A stretch of 64,000 nucleotides of DNA from Lysinibacillus contaminans (GCF_001278945.1 NZ_LGRV01000003.1:2532041-2596040); one strand, 5' to 3'; shown: positions 28,601 through 37,404, numbered from the stretch's first letter. A program made the numbers and translations. Notes: generated from the sequence alone by a model not told the origin.

Positions 28601-28741
28601 AACAACACCAATCGGGGGATTTAATTCCGGAATGAGTGTGACAGGTATTTTCAATAGCGAAACGCCGCCCAATATAATGACAAGCAACATTGTCACAATT
28701 GTAAATACAGGTCTCTTGATGGAAAAATTACTTATACGCAT
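25688..28741 (-). CDS. swrC: RND-family efflux transporter, SwrC/AcrB-like
   Basis: 1017 residues, the full length of an RND pump. N-terminal MRISNFSIKRPVFTIV, proline/beta-rich porter domains, and 12 membrane segments in two halves. In the proton-relay segment the usual D-D pair reads GMLVDNAIVVIEN, so the second Asp is Asn, as in several Gram-positive members. In B. subtilis SwrC (YerP) exports surfactin and helps swarming. Specificity here is unknown. No periplasmic adaptor gene is present, as expected in a Gram-positive. ATG at 28741 is preceded by AAAGGAG. Confidence 0.85.
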   Translation of the reverse strand: MRISNFSIKRPVFTIVTMLLVIILGGVSLLKIPVTLIPELNPPIGVVVTSYPGASPTEVNEKVTKPLEATLATLPGIKKVQSTSQEGANLIVLEFNWSTNIEDVQLDILQRLDMTPLPSDAENPSFLKFDPAQFPIIQLSLRAENNDVDVRVLAEALEKELRRIEGVASVNVSGKLVEEVQVTLDEAKLVDKGLTQADVVQIIQTNNVSLPGDPVSTDEGKMLTTRILSTLTSPEDIADLIVSVNPLDGKTLTVGDVAMVERTEQASTTETRANEHPAVLMSVLQESGTNTAEVSEAFQKALDELLKKEQFSGIAADILVDQGDYVNLAINNIGTSLLLGGLFAMIILFVFLRGVKSPLIIGIAIPYSVIVTFVLMFFADFTLNIMTLGALALGIGMLVDNAIVVIENIERQLGLGKDPIEAAKLGTKEVAMAITASTMTTIAVFIPVMFIEGLIGQIFTEFALTISFSLLASLSVALTVVPMMASRLLKTKSENINEIRRESRFYKGYQSSIVWVLHHRFLVLATAVVLFAVSLFGLLKIGTEFLPATDEGFVSVSVNLENGAAVTETEKIVATIEDRLKKEAEVDVYVSLIGGTQQSQSRGQTSANQAEMYVKLVPLEERERSIFEFVEEVEQDLQSEIGEKAEIAFNVATSSGSAPNTLTFRLTDSNEQRLHESVENVQQELLKIDRVTDVSNDLENTLQEIQIEVDREKAKDYGFVPAQIAQTVNQMTRGQLTTQMIVEDGTVLSVYTSFGQSFNESIEALKAMQLRSPAGLFVKLNDIADVSVQEGPVSIRRSDQAAAVAFFVDYETKESLGGISDLVDKALEKAELPPETQVVFSGDRELYDSAIDDMLLAVALAIVLVYIVMAAQFESFKYPFVIMFTVPLMIIGVAIALFVTNTLLGVTSVIGILVLVGIVVNNGIVLVDYINQQKVEGISTYEAILLATQDRLRPILMTALTTILGLLPLALGIGEGTEMNQPMGIAVIGGLVVSTLLTLYIVPIVYSLIDKETRKLS

Positions 28742-28852
28742 ATTTATTTAACTCCTTTTTCTTCACTTCTTTTCATCATTGCCGAAAAGGAGGATTTTCT
28801 ACAGATAATTTCCTGATACTGTATATATTCAACATTCTTATCCCTTTTTCCT

Positions 28853-28892
28853 TGTAAAAAAACACGAATCGCGTAAATGTCGATTCGTGTTT
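28853..28892 (-). terminator. Intrinsic terminator after prfC
   Basis: Minus strand: AACACGAATCG and CGATTCGTGTT form an 11-bp stem with a 10-nt loop, followed by seven T. The 156-bp gap to the RND gene otherwise holds only that gene's promoter side. Confidence 0.88.
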
Positions 28893-28897
28893 CATTT

Positions 28898-30475
28898 TTA
28901 TAGAAGGCTATATAATTTGATGTTTTCGTTTTTGTCAGCAAACCAGCGCATAGCAAATTCGTTTTCAAATAAGAATACATAATTGTCAAAGCGGTCTTTT
29001 ACGAGCATTGAACGGCTAGAAGACATCGACTCTTTGACATCGTCTTCGTTTTCAATCCAACGTGCAATTTTAGAACCGATTGGCTCCATCTTTACGTCAA
29101 CATTGTATTCGTTTTTCATGCGGTGCTCGAATACCTCGAATTGTAATTGTCCTACTGCCCCAAGAATAACTTCTTCAGTGTGCAGGGTTTTATAGTATTG
29201 TATTGCACCCTCTTGCACTAATTGTAAAATCCCTTTATGGAATTGCTTCGATTTCATAACATTTTTCGCTGTAACACGGACGAATAGCTCCGGTGTAAAC
29301 TGTGGTAATTTTTCAAAAAGGAAGGTTTTCTTACCACCGACGACTGTATCTCCTATTTGATATGTCCCAGTATCATATAAACCGATAATATCTCCAGCAA
29401 CTGCTTCGTCAACAGTTTCACGATCATCTGCAAGGAATTGTGTAGATTGCGTTACTTTGAATGACTTTCCAGTACGAGATAATGTAATGTTCATACCACG
29501 TTCAAATTTACCTGATACAATACGTACAAAGGCGATACGGTCACGATGCGCAGGGTTCATATTCGCTTGAATTTTGAAAATGAAACCAGAAAATTCACCA
29601 TACTCCACGGGATCAATGTATTGCTCATCTTCAGTAATACGAGGCTGTGGTGTTGGTGCAAACTTCAAATATGTTTCAAGGAATGTTTGTACCCCAAAGT
29701 TTGTTAAAGCTGAACCGAAGAAGACTGGTGTTAATTCACCACGACGAATTTTTTCTTCCGAGTAATCATTACCAGCTTCGTTCAGTAGCATGATATCATC
29801 CATCGCTTGCGTGTAGTAAGAAGTTACTTTCATCGGATGATCAACTGCTAGCTCGCCATTTTCATCAATTGGTAAGAAACGTTCGCCTTCATCTGTACGG
29901 AATTGTTCAATACGTTTATTGTAACGGTCGTAAATGCCCAGGAATTCTTTCCCCATACCGATTGGCCAGTTCATTGGATAAGCGTTAATGCCAAGTACTT
30001 CTTCTAATTCTTCAATTAGCTCAAGTGGCTCTTTCCCTTGACGGTCTAATTTATTGATGAATGTGAAGATTGGAATACCGCGCATCTTACAAACTTTAAA
30101 TAACTTTAACGTTTGTGCTTCAATCCCTTTCGCTGCATCGATAATCATTACCGCACTATCCACCGCCATTAGTGTACGATACGTATCTTCTGAGAAATCT
30201 TGGTGCCCAGGTGTATCTAAAATATTCACACGAGCGCCATTGTAGTCAAATTGCATAACAGAAGATGTTACTGAAATCCCACGTTGTTTTTCAATCTCCA
30301 TCCAGTCAGACGTCGCAAATTTGCCTGATTTTTTCCCTTTTACGGTACCAGCGTCACGAATCGCACCACCGAATAGCAAAAGTTTTTCTGTAATCGTCGT
30401 TTTACCAGCATCCGGGTGACTGATGATGGCGAACGTACGACGTGATAATATATCTTGTTCTAAATTTGAAGTCAT
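28898..30475 (-). CDS. prfC: Peptide chain release factor 3
   Basis: 525 residues, a translational GTPase. G1 is SHPDAGKTT, the switch region [12 protein letters not shown]3 DTPGHQDF and G4 NKLD, then domains II (about 300-390) and III typical of RF3. It releases RF1/RF2 from the ribosome after termination. I chose ATG at 30475 because AAGGAG lies nine bases upstream; GTG at 30481 is only three bases from that site. It lies downstream of murE on the same strand, but the murE terminator separates them. Confidence 0.95.
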   Translation of the reverse strand: MTSNLEQDILSRRTFAIISHPDAGKTTITEKLLLFGGAIRDAGTVKGKKSGKFATSDWMEIEKQRGISVTSSVMQFDYNGARVNILDTPGHQDFSEDTYRTLMAVDSAVMIIDAAKGIEAQTLKLFKVCKMRGIPIFTFINKLDRQGKEPLELIEELEEVLGINAYPMNWPIGMGKEFLGIYDRYNKRIEQFRTDEGERFLPIDENGELAVDHPMKVTSYYTQAMDDIMLLNEAGNDYSEEKIRRGELTPVFFGSALTNFGVQTFLETYLKFAPTPQPRITEDEQYIDPVEYGEFSGFIFKIQANMNPAHRDRIAFVRIVSGKFERGMNITLSRTGKSFKVTQSTQFLADDRETVDEAVAGDIIGLYDTGTYQIGDTVVGGKKTFLFEKLPQFTPELFVRVTAKNVMKSKQFHKGILQLVQEGAIQYYKTLHTEEVILGAVGQLQFEVFEHRMKNEYNVDVKMEPIGSKIARWIENEDDVKESMSSSRSMLVKDRFDNYVFLFENEFAMRWFADKNENIKLYSLL

Positions 30476-30552
30476 TTTCACATTCTCCTTTTTTCATACC
30501 TACTAATAATAAAAGAAGGCTTACCCTCTGCACAACCTTTTTACTTAATAAT

Positions 30553-30592
30553 TCAAAAAGAAAACCTTTTAGCCATATACTAAAAGGTTTTC
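30553..30592 (-). terminator. Intrinsic terminator after murE
   Basis: GAAAACCTTTTAG and CTAAAAGGTTTTC pair perfectly (13 bp) around a 6-nt loop; the minus strand continues with TTTTTG. Confidence 0.88.
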
Positions 30593-30654
30593 AACACTTC
30601 ACAAAGACCATTTTTGTTAGTTTGTACCATTTTATTCACTTTCACTACTTAAAT

Positions 30655-32121
30655 TTAAACAAATTTCAAACGACCTGCCTCCACAGCAATTTCTGCATCG
30701 CTATGTGGATATTTTGTATTCTCGATAATTTGATAATCTTCATGACCTTTACCTGCAAAAATAATCATATCGTCTGGTTCCGCTATTGAAATGGCATGAC
30801 GCACCGCTTCCGCACGATCCCCGATACAAGCGTAATTTTCATGTAGCATGCCTTTCGCAAGATCACTCGTAATACTGTCATACGACTCATAGCGAGGATC
30901 ATCTGTCGTTAAAATCACATAATCTGCAGCAGACGCTTTTTCCGCCATTGCTGGTCGTTTCGATTTATCTCGATTTCCACCCGTCCCGACTAAAAAGATC
31001 AGCTTTCCTTTTTTATACGGTTCAGCAGCAGCAATTGCTTTCTCAATAGCATCTGGTGTATGGGCATAATCGACAAAAATTTTCACTGGTAAGTCAGTTG
31101 GCACTTTTTCCATTCGACCTTTTACTGGTGGTAATTGCTCAACCTGCTCAATGATTGCTTCCATTGAGTAACCACGTCCATAAAATGACACCATCGCCGC
31201 TAGTACATTGTATACATTAAACTCACCAAGTAAGTGCATTTTCACTGGGTATGTTCCTTCTGCTGTCTCAACATCAAAATATGTCATATAGTCATGATAC
31301 TGGCAATTCACAGCACGGAAATCAGCTGTTTCGCTTTGTAAACCATAAGTCCACACAGGGAATGGTGTCATCGCTGCATACCGCTCTGACCAAGGATCGT
31401 CTGCGTTTAATACGACAAATTTATTTTTTTCTAAATCCTGTCCAAGTTGAGAAAACAAAAGACCTTTTGCGTGTCCATATTCCTCCATCGTACCGTGGAA
31501 ATCAAGGTGGTCATGTGAGAGATTCGTAAAAATTGCTACATCATAGTCGACACCAGCTAATCGACCTAATGCTAAACCATGTGAAGAAACTTCCATTGTC
31601 ATTAAACGACAACCTTCCATTTTTGCACGGAATATCATTTGTTGCGTTGAAAGTGCATCACTTGTGGTATTCGAAGATTCATATAAAATACCATTTAAAT
31701 TAAAGCCAATTGTGCCTGTCAGCGCAGATTTTTCGCCCATGCCTTGCATGATGTTTTGAATAATACCTGTAACTGATGTTTTACCATTTGTACCTGTTAC
31801 ACCAATCATCGTAATATCCTTTGATGGATAATCAAAAAACTTCGCAGCGAGTAAACCAACTGCACGATCTGTATCTTTTACAATAACTTGTGCAACAGAA
31901 TCAGCCAAAGGTAGTTTGCGCTCTGTGACAACGATGGTTGCGCCACCCTCTACTGCCTTCTCCGCATACTCATGACCATCTACCGTATAGCCCTTTATAC
32001 AAACAAACATGCTATTTGGCTGTACGCCACGTGAATCCACCACAATATCGCTCACTTGATCTGGTAATTCACCAATAATTTTTTTCAAAGGTAATGCACT
32101 CAACAATTCCTCTGCATACAT
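30655..32121 (-). CDS. murE: UDP-MurNAc-tripeptide ligase MurE
   Basis: 488 residues from the ATG at 32121, which has GGAGG eight bases upstream (codons further up run through that site). MurE adds the third amino acid to UDP-MurNAc-L-Ala-D-Glu. N-terminal UDP-binding domain (VVDSRGVQPNSMFVCIKG), P-loop GTNGKTSVTG near 110, and the carbamylated-Lys region follow the family. The amino-acid motif reads DDPRYESYDSI, not the DNPR of classical diaminopimelate enzymes. The gene stands alone beside prfC, outside any division/cell-wall cluster, the arrangement I recall from staphylococci whose MurE is an L-lysine ligase. Lysinibacillus has L-Lys in vegetative wall and diaminopimelate in spores, so a lysine-specific role is plausible but unproven. 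Confidence 0.92.
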   Translation of the reverse strand: MYAEELLSALPLKKIIGELPDQVSDIVVDSRGVQPNSMFVCIKGYTVDGHEYAEKAVEGGATIVVTERKLPLADSVAQVIVKDTDRAVGLLAAKFFDYPSKDITMIGVTGTNGKTSVTGIIQNIMQGMGEKSALTGTIGFNLNGILYESSNTTSDALSTQQMIFRAKMEGCRLMTMEVSSHGLALGRLAGVDYDVAIFTNLSHDHLDFHGTMEEYGHAKGLLFSQLGQDLEKNKFVVLNADDPWSERYAAMTPFPVWTYGLQSETADFRAVNCQYHDYMTYFDVETAEGTYPVKMHLLGEFNVYNVLAAMVSFYGRGYSMEAIIEQVEQLPPVKGRMEKVPTDLPVKIFVDYAHTPDAIEKAIAAAEPYKKGKLIFLVGTGGNRDKSKRPAMAEKASAADYVILTTDDPRYESYDSITSDLAKGMLHENYACIGDRAEAVRHAISIAEPDDMIIFAGKGHEDYQIIENTKYPHSDAEIAVEAGRLKFV

Positions 32122-32175
32122 TTCATAGTCCTCCAATCAATCTCTACATTCACTTTATCAAATTTTGTTGTTTAA

Positions 32176-32352
32176 TCCATTACGCCTCGGCGTATTTGTA
32201 CTTGCCGCTACGCTTTCGGTACAAAATCTGTGACATCTGCCGGAGGCTTTAACTTTATTCAGTCGGCGTTTGAACGTCCACTGCATAAAAGTCAAAACCA
32301 GTATTCTCCTCACCATTTATAAAAATAGGAGCCTTTTACTGAATAAAGTTAA
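32176..32352. repeat. Intergenic structured repeat copy C (best preserved)
   Basis: Three nested or serial structures: TACGCC/GGCGTA hairpin (32181-32194), a GTAC...GTAC hairpin (32198-32222) around TGCCGCTACGCTTTCG, and a perfect 14-bp inverted repeat TTAACTTTATTCAG (32249-32262) / CTGAATAAAGTTAA (32339-32352). The GTAC module is similar to the 36-bp tandem units at 16767-16874 (14 of 16 core bases). Confidence 0.65.
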
Positions 32353-32461
32353 TTAATGATTTTTCGACAATATTTGACATAATGAATACCCCCACTATCT
32401 ATTGAACTTATTTTACTACTTATCGACTCATAAATGAAATGCCTCAACACATGATTTTTCA

Positions 32462-32476
32462 ATGTAAACGCTACCA
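32462..32476 (+). promoter_or_regulatory. Catabolite-response element (cre) before the sensor kinase gene
   Basis: ATGTAAACGCTACCA fits the cre consensus WTGNAANCGNWNNCW at every position. It lies 106 bases upstream of the kinase start, a position from which CcpA could activate or repress. The surrounding 437-bp gap (32137-32573) otherwise holds the repeat copy C. Confidence 0.65.
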
Positions 32477-32582
32477 TTTTTGAAAAGTATTATATTTTTC
32501 TTATCATAACAAAATACGTCATTTATCGACACTCATTATTGTTGTATTATTAATGTAACTTTGGTAATTTGAGGTGTTACGA

Positions 32583-34163
32583 TTGCAACAGATTGTATTG
32601 TTACGAATGCGCAATGAAATTGTTTTTCTCTCTTTAATGGCAGCCATATTTACACATTGTATTTTTGCCATGCTCAGTTTAAACGGAAGTTTTTATGTTC
32701 TACTATTGGCACTACTCATATTTTTCATTCCACCTACTATTGGGATGATGCTGAAAGTTAATCCCGTCATCATGCAATGGATTATTATTACTTGCGGAAA
32801 TATAACCATTCTCTATATGAACATTCACTATATTTCTTTGATTAATTTCATGGGTTTCATTTTCTATCTAATACTAATTTCTATTTATCAATCTCTAAAA
32901 GTTAATATTATCATTAGTATCTTCACTTTAATTGAAATTATTTTCCTTTCTTTTCAACATCAAATTTCTAAAGAAACAATTATTAACACACAGTATTTAA
33001 ATACCTTTATTTTTGTCATCCTACTACTAACGATAATTTGGTGGATTCAAACGCAATATATAAAGCCTAGTTGGCAAAAACGCGAACAAATGAATTTACA
33101 AAAAGAGCAGGAACAATTTTCACAAAAAGCGTATATGCATTTGTTTTTTGAGCATGCAAATGACTGCATAGCTGTATTCGACTTGGATAACCGTATTATT
33201 GATGTCAATCCTGCTTTTGAAGAAGTATACGGTTGGAAGCGCGCTGAATGTGTCGGCAAAATAAACCTTTTTGTTCCACCGGAAAATAGGATCGATGCAG
33301 AAAACCGTTGTCTAAATTTATTAGAAGGTAAGAGCATTAAGTTGCTAGAAACAAAAGATATGCGGAAAGATGGCACTGTCTTTGATGTCGCAATTTCGTT
33401 GTCACCTATATATGATTTGGATGGAAAGATGGTTGCGACATCTGTTATTTCTCGTGACATTACACATGAGAAGGAAAATGAAAAACTTATACTTCAATCT
33501 GAAAAACTTAAATTAGCAGGGGAAATCGCTGCAGGCGTAGCGCATGAAATTCGTAATCCGCTTACCGTTATTTCTGGCTTTGTCCAAATGATGAATAGCG
33601 ATAATGATTCCCCTTATCATTCCTATACTGAAACTATTCAATCGGAAATTGAGCGCATTAATTTAATCATCGGTGAATTTTTAGTACTATCAAAGCCACA
33701 AGCAAAGCAGTTAAAAAATGTTTCGATCGATGAAACGATAAAAAACATCAGTGATTTCTTTCAATTAGAATTTTTAAATCGAGGCATTACGTTCTCATTG
33801 AACCTGAACAGCGTGCAGAATTTGGTCCTCGCCAATGAAAATCAACTAAAGCAAGTATTTATTAATATTATAAAAAATGCTATGGAAGCAATTGATATGC
33901 ACAATGTTGAGGGGAAAATCGACTTTTCTATTAATCGAGCAACACATAATATCATTCATATTGCTATTTCTGATAATGGTATTGGTATGTCAGAAGATCT
34001 TTTGGAACGTATTTTCGATCCTTTTTATACCACAAAAGCGACAGGCACAGGACTTGGTATGCTTATTACCAATAAAATCATCCGAGATTATGGTGGAATG
34101 ATTGAAATCGATAGCAAAGAAAAACATGGTACAACCATCAAAATCCAATTGCCCTCCATTTAA
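32583..34163 (+). CDS. Membrane-bound PAS histidine kinase, sporulation-kinase type
   Basis: 526 residues. About six hydrophobic segments (residues 10-160) with short loops, then a PAS domain (about 190-305; FEHANDCIAVFDLDNRIIDV in part), HisKA with H-box GVAHEIRNPLTVISGF and a HATPase domain (NIIKNAMEAI, DNGIGM, FDPFYTTK, GTGLGM). The compact six-segment sensor recalls KinB-like kinases that feed the Spo0A phosphorelay. No response regulator is adjacent, so it is an orphan. I place the start at TTG 32583, with GAGGTG six bases upstream; GTG at 32574 lies inside that site. A perfect cre site 106 bp upstream suggests carbon control. Confidence 0.85.
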   Translation: MQQIVLLRMRNEIVFLSLMAAIFTHCIFAMLSLNGSFYVLLLALLIFFIPPTIGMMLKVNPVIMQWIIITCGNITILYMNIHYISLINFMGFIFYLILISIYQSLKVNIIISIFTLIEIIFLSFQHQISKETIINTQYLNTFIFVILLLTIIWWIQTQYIKPSWQKREQMNLQKEQEQFSQKAYMHLFFEHANDCIAVFDLDNRIIDVNPAFEEVYGWKRAECVGKINLFVPPENRIDAENRCLNLLEGKSIKLLETKDMRKDGTVFDVAISLSPIYDLDGKMVATSVISRDITHEKENEKLILQSEKLKLAGEIAAGVAHEIRNPLTVISGFVQMMNSDNDSPYHSYTETIQSEIERINLIIGEFLVLSKPQAKQLKNVSIDETIKNISDFFQLEFLNRGITFSLNLNSVQNLVLANENQLKQVFINIIKNAMEAIDMHNVEGKIDFSINRATHNIIHIAISDNGIGMSEDLLERIFDPFYTTKATGTGLGMLITNKIIRDYGGMIEIDSKEKHGTTIKIQLPSI

Positions 34164-34205
34164 AAAAGCTATCTCCAACCAGTTACGGTGGAGATAGCTT
34201 TTTTC
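34162..34205. terminator. Bidirectional terminator between the kinase and aldehyde dehydrogenase genes
   Basis: AAAAAGCTATCTCCA and TGGAGATAGCTTTTT form a 15-bp stem with a loop of about 11 nt; T-runs on both strands. The two genes converge on it. Confidence 0.9.
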
Positions 34206-34206
34206 C

Positions 34207-35595
34207 TTATTTCATAATGGTACGTACTAATTTTACTTTTTGTTTATATGGTGGAAATAATACATTAGTTTCTAACTTCGATGATTTCTTCAAAATAGAT
34301 TTCGCATGTGTGAAATTTTCAAAGCTTGCCTTACCATGATAAGCTTTTACGCCTGAAGGCCCTACACCGCCAAACGGCAAGTGCATATTCCCAACATGTG
34401 TAATTGTATCATTAATACAACCTCCACCAAATGGCAATTCTTCTAAAAAGTAATTAATTGCCTTTTCGTGTTCTGAGAAGAAGTACGCTGCTAATGGCTT
34501 CGGTAATTGGCGGATTTGATGAATAGCGATTCGTAAATCGTCATACATCATAATCGGTAAAATTGGACCAAACAATTCGTCCTGCATAGATGGACTTGTC
34601 CAATTGGCATGCTCAATAACGGTTGGCTCGATATACAAATCATCTCGATCAGTACGACCACCATACGTAATCGAGTCACGCTCTTCAACTAAGATTTGCT
34701 GTAGTCGATCAAATTGTCTCACATTTACTATACGACCGTAATCAGGACTCTTCAGCGCATTTCTTCCATAAAACGATCGAATCGTATTCTTTAATATCTT
34801 CGTAAATGACTCATACACATCTTTATGTACAAGTACATAATCAGGTGCAACACATGTTTGCCCTGTATTTGTGAATTTACCCCATGCCAATCGCTTAGCC
34901 GCTACTTCTAAGTTGGCTGTTTGGTCAACGATTGCTGGGCTTTTCCCACCAAGTTCAAGTGCAATCGGAGTTAAACGCTCTGCAGCAGCACGTGCAACCA
35001 CTTTTCCTACAGCGACACTACCCGTAAAGAAAATATAATCAAACGACGCATGAATAAGCGCTGTGACTTCATCTTTTTCGCCCTCCACAACACGCACGTA
35101 AGAGGCATCAAATGTTTCTTCAATAATTTTTTTCACAATCGCAGCTGTATGAACAGATGTTTCCGACGGCTTTACAATGGCGGTATTGCCACCAACAATT
35201 GCACCGATAAGTGGCTCCATTACAAGTTGGAATGGATAATTAAACGGACCGATTATTAGTGTTACACCATATGGTTCACGCACAATAGAGCTTTTACCTA
35301 ATTGTAAATGGATAGGTGTTTTTACCACTTCCGGCTTCATCCACTCATCTACATGCTTCACCATATACGAAATGCTGTCGAGCACAATACCTAGTTCTGT
35401 CGCATATGCTTCAAATTCACTTTTTCGTAAATCTAAATACAATGCATCTAAGACCTCTTTCTCATATTTTACAATGGTCGCTTTCAACTTAATTAATTGC
35501 TCTTTACGGAAATTAACATCTTTTGTTGCACGCGAAAAATAAAATTGACGTTGCTGTGCAATCATGTTTTCTACATCTTGTTCAGTAAAATTCAT
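34207..35595 (-). CDS. Aldehyde dehydrogenase, class 3-like
   Basis: 462 residues, short like class-3 fatty-aldehyde dehydrogenases (YwdH in B. subtilis). The catalytic Glu is in LELGGKSPAIV, the catalytic Cys in TNTGQTCVAPDY, and the Asn in GPFNYPFQ. The C-terminus carries basic and hydrophobic residues. It oxidises aldehydes to acids with NAD(P); the substrate is unknown. The start is ATG at 35595 with AAGGGGTG nine bases upstream; ten more codons in frame run through that site. Monocistronic. Confidence 0.92.
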   Translation of the reverse strand: MNFTEQDVENMIAQQRQFYFSRATKDVNFRKEQLIKLKATIVKYEKEVLDALYLDLRKSEFEAYATELGIVLDSISYMVKHVDEWMKPEVVKTPIHLQLGKSSIVREPYGVTLIIGPFNYPFQLVMEPLIGAIVGGNTAIVKPSETSVHTAAIVKKIIEETFDASYVRVVEGEKDEVTALIHASFDYIFFTGSVAVGKVVARAAAERLTPIALELGGKSPAIVDQTANLEVAAKRLAWGKFTNTGQTCVAPDYVLVHKDVYESFTKILKNTIRSFYGRNALKSPDYGRIVNVRQFDRLQQILVEERDSITYGGRTDRDDLYIEPTVIEHANWTSPSMQDELFGPILPIMMYDDLRIAIHQIRQLPKPLAAYFFSEHEKAINYFLEELPFGGGCINDTITHVGNMHLPFGGVGPSGVKAYHGKASFENFTHAKSILKKSSKLETNVLFPPYKQKVKLVRTIMK

Positions 35596-35816
35596 AAATA
35601 AACACCCCTTTTTTAAAAATATCATACATAAATCTTAGCATTCGAAACAAACTATCTTTGTCTATACGATACAACATTAGTTGCTAAAAATCCTCTTTTT
35701 GGAAAGGTTCGGTGAAAACAAAAAAAATTATAGGTCTTTTTATTCAACATGTTTAGACGATTTACTTCAAGGGAAATGTGCTATTACATAAATACAATCG
35801 AATGGGGGAATTATTT

Positions 35817-35978
35817 ATGATGATGACAGAAACTTGGTGGGAATCCATTTTTTCAGGTGCACTTGCTCATGGGATTAATGAAGAAAAAGTACATCTATTG
35901 CAGGACGAGGCTTTTTTATATCTTTCGGTAGCAGATCTAGAAGAGCAAAAAAAGGTTGAACCGCTTAATTTAAATTAA
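35817..35978 (+). CDS. Small acidic protein, unknown function
   Basis: 53 residues from ATG 35817, which has GGGGGAA eight bases upstream. GTG at 35778 and ATG at 35802 are in-frame alternatives with poorer sites. The protein is acidic and mostly helical (WWESIFSGALAHGINEEKVHLL), with a C-terminal coil. A good intrinsic terminator follows immediately, which supports a real transcript. No family recognised. It may also be a pure chance frame; I regard it as somewhat more likely real. Confidence 0.5.
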   Translation: MMMTETWWESIFSGALAHGINEEKVHLLQDEAFLYLSVADLEEQKKVEPLNLN

Positions 35979-35981
35979 AAA

Positions 35982-36020
35982 TAGCGCATCGTAGGGATTG
36001 ACTCCTAAGATGCGCTTTCA
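35982..36020 (+). terminator. Terminator after the small ORF
   Basis: AGCGCATC and GATGCGCT pair, with inner TAGG/TCCTA pairing, and the plus strand ends TTTCAGCATTTATTT. The T-run is weak. Confidence 0.55.
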
Positions 36021-36024
36021 GCAT

Positions 36025-37404
36025 TTATTTATACAAAATATTTTTGGGCTCACATGTTTCAAATTTTCCAAAGCCTGTTTCATTTTCGAGCTTAGCACTA
36101 CCTAAAACGACAACTGCTTCATTGATAGCCGCTTTACATTTTGTAAATGTATTGCCACTACCTTCAAATTTACAGTTTAGCGTATCGACGGCCGCACCAC
36201 CTGACTGAGATGTACATACTTCGAAATCCGTATTTTTTAAGATGATTTCAGCATCGTACATATGTAACGCACCACTCATTTGCGAGCGACTCTCTTTAAA
36301 ACTACAGCCTTCCATTATAAGTTTTACTTTTTTCACTTTACCACCTGAAATAAAACCAAAGAAATTACGTGATTTCATATGTGCAGCTTCTGTTCCTGCA
36401 ATATACATACTGCCACCTTTACCAAGTGATGAGTTATATGCAAATACACAATTACGTAAAATAAAACTTTCACTATTTGTAAAATACACAGCACCACCAC
36501 GCTCCTCATCGAAGCATTTCTCAAATAAACAACTGTCCAATTCTACATGTGCATTGTTCATTTCCATCGCTCTTACAATATTGCCACCGAAGAATTGAGC
36601 ATTCTCTATTTTCAATTGAGGAATATTTCGTAATGATAGCATTGTTTTATTTGCGTCCATTGACGCCATAAAGCGTGCACCATCCGCTTTTAATGTACCT
36701 CCATCTACGATAATCGAAGCATTATTTGCGAAAGTTACCTCCATACCATTTAAATCAAGCTCAGCGCCCTTGCTAACAATGACGTCGCCAGTAAGGACTG
36801 TGGCATAACTAAGTTTTCGTTTTTGACCCGTTAATAAAGTCATTTGTGCCATACGATCTTGGTAAACAAAATTTGGTAGGAAGTAGCTAAGTGATGTAAT
36901 AGGTACAACCACATTTTGTTCTAATGCAGCTTGTACAACCTTTAAGCCAACCTCCACATCATTACGCAGCATCGCTAAACGGAAGCCACGAATAAAATGG
37001 ATTTCTGCATAGTTTAGTTGCAAAAGCTCTTCAAAAAGCACAAGTATTTCTTGTTCTTTTTCTGTAATTTTATGATCTTTTTGTGCTTGACTATATAGAT
37101 CTAGCATGAAGAAATATTTATAAATTGGTTTACTTAAAACCTGCAATACTTTATGTACAGTTTCATCTTCTGCTTGAAGTGCAACTTGAATTGCCTGCTT
37201 TTTAAATTCCATAGGTAAATCTAATAATGCCACCAGCTTTTTCAAATCATCCTTTACCATCTCGCTAGGGTAGCCTTTTACACATAACAGTAGGGCATAA
37301 CCAATTGCATAGGTTTGACGAAATTGAACATCCTCCAGTGCAAATGGATGCTTTTGGTCCAATAACTCTTTTTTCACGCGCTTTAAACTATCTAAAATGG
37401 ACAT
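36025..37404 (-). CDS. Cytosolic helical-domain plus right-handed beta-helix protein
   Basis: 459 residues, no signal peptide and no membrane segment. Residues 1-185 are helical and charged, with KITEKEQEILVLFEEL and FIRGFRLAMLRNDV recalling the TerB-type helical bundle. Residues 195-455 show the ladder of a parallel beta-helix: repeated N/C/F steps such as VELDSCLFEKC, FILRNCVFAYNSS, LIMEGCSFKES and IILKNTDFEVC, at intervals of about 22-35. Beta-helices of this kind are usually secreted, so a cytosolic one fused to a helical domain is unusual. I do not know a function. ATG at 37404 has GGAGGG upstream. Confidence 0.8.
   Translation of the reverse strand: MSILDSLKRVKKELLDQKHPFALEDVQFRQTYAIGYALLLCVKGYPSEMVKDDLKKLVALLDLPMEFKKQAIQVALQAEDETVHKVLQVLSKPIYKYFFMLDLYSQAQKDHKITEKEQEILVLFEELLQLNYAEIHFIRGFRLAMLRNDVEVGLKVVQAALEQNVVVPITSLSYFLPNFVYQDRMAQMTLLTGQKRKLSYATVLTGDVIVSKGAELDLNGMEVTFANNASIIVDGGTLKADGARFMASMDANKTMLSLRNIPQLKIENAQFFGGNIVRAMEMNNAHVELDSCLFEKCFDEERGGAVYFTNSESFILRNCVFAYNSSLGKGGSMYIAGTEAAHMKSRNFFGFISGGKVKKVKLIMEGCSFKESRSQMSGALHMYDAEIILKNTDFEVCTSQSGGAAVDTLNCKFEGSGNTFTKCKAAINEAVVVLGSAKLENETGFGKFETCEPKNILYK

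Noticed and set aside
28744..28989. 81-residue minus-strand ORF between prfC and the RND gene
   Set aside because: It overlaps the prfC end in another frame and runs through the prfC terminator.
30475..30481. GTG 30481 as prfC start
   Set aside because: Only three bases from AAGGAG; ATG 30475 has correct spacing.
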